Positions 8,367-11,109 of a stretch of 11,109 nucleotides of DNA are shown one piece after another. The notes beneath the pieces are model-generated. The model was not told the DNA's origin. It searched no databases and saw only the letters and a list, made by a program, of their open reading frames with translations. The position numbers and the translations under genes were made by a program. This stretch comes from Betaproteobacteria bacterium (GTDB lineage: Bacteria; Pseudomonadota; Gammaproteobacteria; Burkholderiales; Casimicrobiaceae): the NCBI GenBank assembly GCA_005888955.1, contig VBCS01000028.1:1-11109 (forward strand). The letters run 5' to 3'. The first letter of the stretch is position 1; each line of letters begins with the position of its first letter.

Positions 8367-9110
8367 TCACGCCGCCGCTTCGTCTCCCGATACTTCGACG
8401 AATTCATCGGGCTGAACGATTTCCTGGATCACCTGGCTGCGACCTTCGAGGATTGCGTCGGCGATACCGCGGGCATATAAGCGAATCGCGCGGCTCGAGT
8501 CGTCGTTGCCGGGTATCACGTAGGCGATGCCGTCGGGCGAGTGATTCGTGTCGACGACACCTACGATCGGAATATTGAGTTTTTTCGCCTCGGTCACCGC
8601 GATTTTCTGGTAGCCGACGTCGATGACGAAAAGCGCGTCGGGCAGCGCGTTCATCTCCTTGATGCCGCCGAGGCTGCGGTTGAGCTTGTCCATCTCGCGC
8701 TGCAAGGTCAGCGCCTCGCGCTTGCTCATCTTTTCGAACGTCCCATCCTGCGCCATCGTCTCGAGATCCTTCAGGCGCTTGATCGACACCTTGACGGTCT
8801 TGAAGTTCGTCAGCATACCGCCGAGCCAGCGGTGGTCGACGTAGGGCATACTCGCCCGCTGCGCCTCCTCGGCGACGATATCGCGCGCCTGGCGCTTGGT
8901 GCCGACGAAAAGGATCGTGCCGCGATTCATGGCCAGTTGGCGGACGTATTTGATCGCCTCCTGGTACATCGCCATCGTCTTTTCCAGATTGACGATGTGA
9001 ATCCTGTTGCGCTGGCCGAAGATATAGTCCGCCATCTTCGGGTTCCAGTAGCGGGTCTGGTGGCCGAAATGCACCCCGGCTTCCAGCATTTGACGCATTG
9101 TTACCGCCAT
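8367..9110 (-). CDS. rpsB: 30S ribosomal protein S2
   Basis: S2 is a late-assembling small-subunit protein at the head-body junction, needed for S1 binding. The 247-residue product begins MAVTMRQMLEAGVHFGHQTR and contains NPKMADYIFGQRN, VGTKRQARDIV, HRWLGGMLTNFKT (mid-protein) and the late signature PIVGVVDTNHSPDGIAYVIPGNDD. The start at 9108-9110 was chosen over an in-frame ATG 13 codons upstream because the homology begins here and AAGGAG (9118-9123) lies seven bases before it. The acidic tail ends in DEAAA. It is the first gene of the operon. In E. coli S2 represses its own rpsB-tsf mRNA, and the structured leader here is compatible with the same circuit. Confidence 0.98.
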   Translation of the reverse strand: MAVTMRQMLEAGVHFGHQTRYWNPKMADYIFGQRNRIHIVNLEKTMAMYQEAIKYVRQLAMNRGTILFVGTKRQARDIVAEEAQRASMPYVDHRWLGGMLTNFKTVKVSIKRLKDLETMAQDGTFEKMSKREALTLQREMDKLNRSLGGIKEMNALPDALFVIDVGYQKIAVTEAKKLNIPIVGVVDTNHSPDGIAYVIPGNDDSSRAIRLYARGIADAILEGRSQVIQEIVQPDEFVEVSGDEAAA

Positions 9111-9238
9111 CACTAAACTCCTTGTCAGGGTTGAGCCTCGATCCGCCATCGGGCCTTAAGCGAGGCTCTAAAGCCGCGCGAGGCACCCTGAACGGGCGGA
9201 TCTGCGAATTGCCTGGCTTAAGGACCGGTGGAGCCTCG
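9111..9238 (-). promoter_or_regulatory. Structured 5' leader of rpsB, candidate S2 autoregulatory element
   Basis: All pairings are read on the minus strand. TCAGGGT (9185-9191) pairs perfectly with ACCCTGA (9125-9131). Inside it, GAGCCTCG (9161-9168) pairs with CGAGGCTC (9133-9140). The outer 3' arm ends one base before the rpsB Shine-Dalgarno. A further perfect pair, GATCCGCC (9195-9202) with GGCGGATC (9140-9147), crosses both stems, the geometry of a pseudoknot. A second CGAGGCTC (9231-9238) could compete for the GAGCCTCG arm, and GCTTAAGG (9154-9161) is complementary to CCTTAAGC (9216-9223). So many perfect 7-8 bp complements in 128 nt are unlikely without function. S2 feedback on rpsB is established in E. 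coli; that this leader binds S2 is inference. Confidence 0.6.
9118..9123 (-). promoter_or_regulatory. Shine-Dalgarno of rpsB
   Basis: The minus strand reads AAGGAG, seven bases from the ATG at 9110. It decides the start codon against the longer in-frame alternative beginning at 9149. It lies one base from the 3' arm of the leader stem (9125-9131), so folding or S2 binding there could control ribosome access. Confidence 0.85.
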
Positions 9239-9247
9239 GCTGAATCG

Positions 9248-9285
9248 CGGTGGGAAACCGGCCTGCAACATTGCCTTTCCCACCG
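9248..9285 (-). repeat. Perfect 10-bp inverted repeat in the rpsB upstream leader
   Basis: CGGTGGGAAA at 9248-9257 and TTTCCCACCG at 9276-9285 (plus-strand letters) are perfect complements with an 18-nt loop. In the minus-strand transcript they give a stable hairpin about 65 nt after the predicted start of transcription and more than 130 nt before the rpsB ATG. The sequence after it in the rpsB direction has no T-run, so it is not an intrinsic terminator for that strand. In the plus direction it is followed by GTTCGCCCGC, also not T-rich. A 5' leader domain or a protein-binding palindrome are both possible. Confidence 0.6.
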
Positions 9286-9355
9286 TTCGCCCGCATTTAC
9301 CCGGCATCGCGGCATTACTTCACCGGCGATCGCTGTCAAACCAAGCTAACATTCG

Positions 9356-9364
9356 ATTTTAGCA
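9356..9364 (-). promoter_or_regulatory. Extended -10 promoter of the rpsB operon
   Basis: On the minus strand the bases read TGCTAAAAT: a TAAAAT -10 box (9356-9361, five of six matches to TATAAT) with an upstream TG extension. No convincing -35 lies 16-18 bases upstream, which is usual for extended -10 promoters. Transcription would start near 9349, giving a leader of about 240 nt before rpsB. No other segment between ygfZ and rpsB looks better. Confidence 0.55.
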
Positions 9365-9412
9365 CAGCTTTCCCGGGCTCAGGCCACTCTTGTCCCCTGT
9401 ACCTCCATCCCC

Positions 9413-10462
9413 ATGACCGCCTGGATCGATTTCCTGCGCGCGCGCGGCGCCTCGTTCGATGGCGCGACGGTCGCCACTTTCGGAAACCCCGCAGGCGAAT
9501 TGGCCGCGGCGCGCGATGCAGCCATCGTCTGCGACCTGGGTGCGTTGGCCGCATTGCGCGTCGCCGGAGCCGACGCGGAGAGTTTCCTGCAAGGCCAGGT
9601 CACCAGCGACGTCCAGGCGCTTGCGCCAGGATCATTGCAGCTTTCGGCGTGGTGCTCGCCCAAGGGCCGCGTGCTGGCTACTTTCATTGTTCGGCGCATC
9701 GATGCCGGGCACTTCGAGCTGCTGCTGCCCCGACTGCTGCTCGAATCCATTCGCAGGCGCCTTTCGATGTTCGTCCTGCGCTCGAAGGTCGTAATCGACG
9801 ATGCAAGCGATCAGTCGGTGCGCATCGGCATCGGGGGGCCCGTCGCTCTCCAGTGCATCGCCGCCGCCGGCGGCTCTGCGCCCGCGCCGTATCGCTCCGC
9901 GGCGATCGACGGCGGAACGATTGCGACGCTGCCGGGCTCTCGCTTCATAGCCTTCGTCGCGCCGGCCGGAGCCCCCGCGCTCTGGGATCGACTCAACGGC
10001 GTGCGCGCCGCGGGATTTCCATGCTGGCGCTGGCTTACCATCCGCGCCGGCACGCCGATGATCCTGCCGCCGACGCAGGACCAGTTCATCCCGCAAATGA
10101 TCAATCTCGACGCGCTGGGGGGTATCAGCTTCGAAAAGGGTTGCTATGCCGGGCAGGAGATCGTCGCGCGCACCCGCTATCTGGGCCGCCTCAAGGAACG
10201 ACTTGCACTCGGGCACGGCGAGATCGTTCCGGCGCCAGGCGCTCGGCTGTACGCGCGGGCATTCGGCGATCAACCCTGCGGCACCGTTATCAACGCAAAT
10301 GCCGCACCCGACGGTGGCGGCGAATTTCTTTTCGTCGCCCAGATGACCGCCATCGCCGGCGGCGAGTTGCGGCTCGATGCGGTCGACGGTCCCGCCGTCT
10401 CGCTGCTGCCGCTGCCGTACGCCTTGCCGGAAGCCACCGCGCCGCGCGGACGCATCGCGTGA
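9413..10462 (+). CDS. ygfZ: YgfZ, folate-binding Fe-S cluster maintenance protein
   Basis: A 349-residue member of the GcvT-like YgfZ family (COG0354). E. coli YgfZ supports the activity of Fe-S enzymes such as MiaB in a folate-dependent way. The diagnostic motif KGCYAGQE lies at residues 242-249, with the conserved Cys at 244, and is followed by RTRYLGRLKERL. The N-terminal segment shows LRVAGADAESFLQGQVTSDV and WCSPKGRVLATF, typical of the folate-binding fold. E. coli YgfZ is shorter (about 326). It is not the glycine-cleavage T protein because it carries the YgfZ Cys motif and has no gcvH/gcvP neighbours. The ATG at 9413 has no recognisable Shine-Dalgarno: the upstream bases are C-rich. 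Its 3' end overlaps the DUF4936 gene as GTGA. It is divergent from rpsB across 302 nt. Confidence 0.93.
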   Translation: MTAWIDFLRARGASFDGATVATFGNPAGELAAARDAAIVCDLGALAALRVAGADAESFLQGQVTSDVQALAPGSLQLSAWCSPKGRVLATFIVRRIDAGHFELLLPRLLLESIRRRLSMFVLRSKVVIDDASDQSVRIGIGGPVALQCIAAAGGSAPAPYRSAAIDGGTIATLPGSRFIAFVAPAGAPALWDRLNGVRAAGFPCWRWLTIRAGTPMILPPTQDQFIPQMINLDALGGISFEKGCYAGQEIVARTRYLGRLKERLALGHGEIVPAPGARLYARAFGDQPCGTVINANAAPDGGGEFLFVAQMTAIAGGELRLDAVDGPAVSLLPLPYALPEATAPRGRIA

Positions 10463-10761
10463 AGCCCGATTCCCCGGTCCACTACTACGTCTATTATCGG
10501 ATCGCCGCGCCGCATGCCGCGGCCGCGCGCGGCGTCATCGAGGCGGTGCTGCGCGCGCTCGAGGATCGCGCCGGCATTGTCGGCCGGCTGCTGCAGGGCA
10601 TCGATGAGCCGCTGCTGTGGATGGAAGTCTACGAAAACGTGCGCAATCCGGAGCGCTTCGAAGCCACACTCGGGGATTTGCTCGCTGCGCGTCGTTTTAC
10701 TGCGTTTCTTGCGCCCGGGTCCGAACGCAGGATCGAGCGCTTTGTCGCGCCATCGCCCTAG
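10459..10761 (+). CDS. DUF4936 family protein, function unknown
   Basis: A small protein of 100 residues. It begins KPDSPVHYYVYYRIAAP, has a helical middle (residues 20-45, including VIEAVLRALEDRAG), the motif LLWMEVYENV at 52-61, and a basic C-terminal stretch. The YYVYYR and WMEVYE motifs are what I recognise as DUF4936, a family found mainly in Betaproteobacteria. The alternation of strands and helices with this length suggests a ferredoxin-like or dimeric alpha/beta-barrel fold, which is inference. The start is a GTG at 10459-10461 overlapping the ygfZ stop as GTGA, so translation is probably coupled and a role near YgfZ is plausible. No signal peptide, membrane segment or metal-binding Cys/His cluster is seen. 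It ends in TAG. Confidence 0.85.
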   Translation: MKPDSPVHYYVYYRIAAPHAAAARGVIEAVLRALEDRAGIVGRLLQGIDEPLLWMEVYENVRNPERFEATLGDLLAARRFTAFLAPGSERRIERFVAPSP

Positions 10762-10816
10762 CAGTCTGCGTCGGACAAGCTTCTTAACGCCCGCGTATCC
10801 GAACTGAAACGCTGCC

Positions 10817-11109
10817 GTGTGTCTCGCCCTGGTCGCGCTCGACGCGCATCCTCTTTTTCCCCTGGTGATCGCGGCCAACCGCGACGAGTTTCACGCCCGC
10901 GCGGCTGCGCCGGCGCACTGGTGGGAAGACGGAACGCTCGGCGGGGTCGATCTCGCCGCCGGCGGAACGTGGTTCGGCGTAAACGCCCACGGCCGGTGGG
11001 CACTGGTCACGAACTTCCGCGAAGGCATTCCGCGCGACCCGAATGCGCCGTCACGCGGCGGCCTGGTGACACGAGCGCTCGCGGAGGCCGCGCCGCCGCT
11101 CGTCTGCGC
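10817..11109 (+). CDS. NRDE/TANGO2-family protein (3' end cut by window)
   Basis: The N-terminal 97 codons are visible before the window ends. The protein opens MCLALVALDAHPLFPLVIAANRDEFHARAAAP, shown here as two overlapping motifs: the Met-Cys start, and the name-giving NRDE at residues 21-24. LGGVDLAAGGTWFGVN, VTNFRE and the SRG turn (about 79-81) follow, all in the usual family order. Members (PF05742, related to eukaryotic TANGO2) have an N-terminal nucleophile-like fold prediction. TANGO2 homologues have been linked to haem handling, but bacterial function is not settled. The start is taken as the GTG at 10817, because Cys2 immediately after the start is a family feature. No clear Shine-Dalgarno is present. 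The gap from the DUF4936 stop is 55 nt with no terminator, so co-transcription is possible. Confidence 0.85.
   Translation, partial: MCLALVALDAHPLFPLVIAANRDEFHARAAAPAHWWEDGTLGGVDLAAGGTWFGVNAHGRWALVTNFREGIPRDPNAPSRGGLVTRALAEAAPPLVC

Noticed and set aside
9325..9333. GCGATCGC palindrome (HIP1-like octamer)
   Set aside because: A single occurrence in GC-rich DNA; nothing else suggests a cyanobacterial-type repeat.
8404..9339. A 311-codon minus-strand open frame overlapping rpsB and its leader
   Set aside because: It is in a different frame from S2, has a biased composition and no recognisable domain.
9334..9339. Perfect TTGACA on the minus strand as the -35 of a second rpsB promoter
   Set aside because: No acceptable -10 lies 15-18 bases downstream (best matches are TAATGC or AATGCC), and it lies inside the leader of the better promoter.
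9250..10761. A 503-codon plus-strand open frame spanning the ygfZ region
   Set aside because: Over ygfZ it is Arg-rich out-of-frame translation. Only its last 100 codons are real, the DUF4936 protein starting at the GTG at 10459.

Overview
The window is GC-rich, densely coding chromosomal DNA from a proteobacterium, most likely a betaproteobacterium. The evidence is the gene order rpsB-tsf-pyrH-frr-uppS-cdsA-dxr-rseP-bamA, the close similarity of the products to their E. coli counterparts, and a divergent ygfZ gene followed by a DUF4936 gene, a small family that I associate mainly with Betaproteobacteria. No mobile element, tRNA, rRNA, CRISPR array or sign of horizontal transfer is visible.

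Nine of the twelve genes lie on the minus strand and read from right to left as one probable transcription unit from about 9349 down past position 1. First come translation genes (rpsB, ribosomal protein S2; tsf, elongation factor Ts), then pyrH (UMP kinase) and frr (ribosome recycling factor). Envelope and isoprenoid genes follow: uppS (undecaprenyl diphosphate synthase), cdsA (CDP-diacylglycerol synthase), dxr (MEP pathway), rseP (site-2 protease) and bamA (outer-membrane protein assembly, cut by the left edge). Coupling tightens along the unit. The spacers are 133, 51, 19, 72 and 11 nt, then two 4-nt ATGA overlaps (cdsA/dxr and dxr/rseP), then a 23-nt overlap (rseP/bamA).

On the plus strand from 9413, after a 302-nt divergent intergenic region, come ygfZ (folate-binding Fe-S cluster maintenance protein), a DUF4936 gene overlapping it by a GTGA junction, and the 5' part of an NRDE/TANGO2-family gene cut by the right edge.

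The most interesting non-coding segment is 9111-9361. On the minus strand it holds an extended -10 promoter and a leader of about 240 nt before rpsB. The leader has an unusual set of perfect inverted repeats: a 10-bp stem far upstream, and near the start codon 7-bp and 8-bp nested stems whose last arm ends one base from the Shine-Dalgarno sequence. Further perfect complements cross these stems, so pseudoknots or alternative folds are possible. This looks like an S2 autoregulatory leader or an analogous structured 5' UTR. I see no novel multi-gene system; the rest is an ordinary core-genome neighbourhood.
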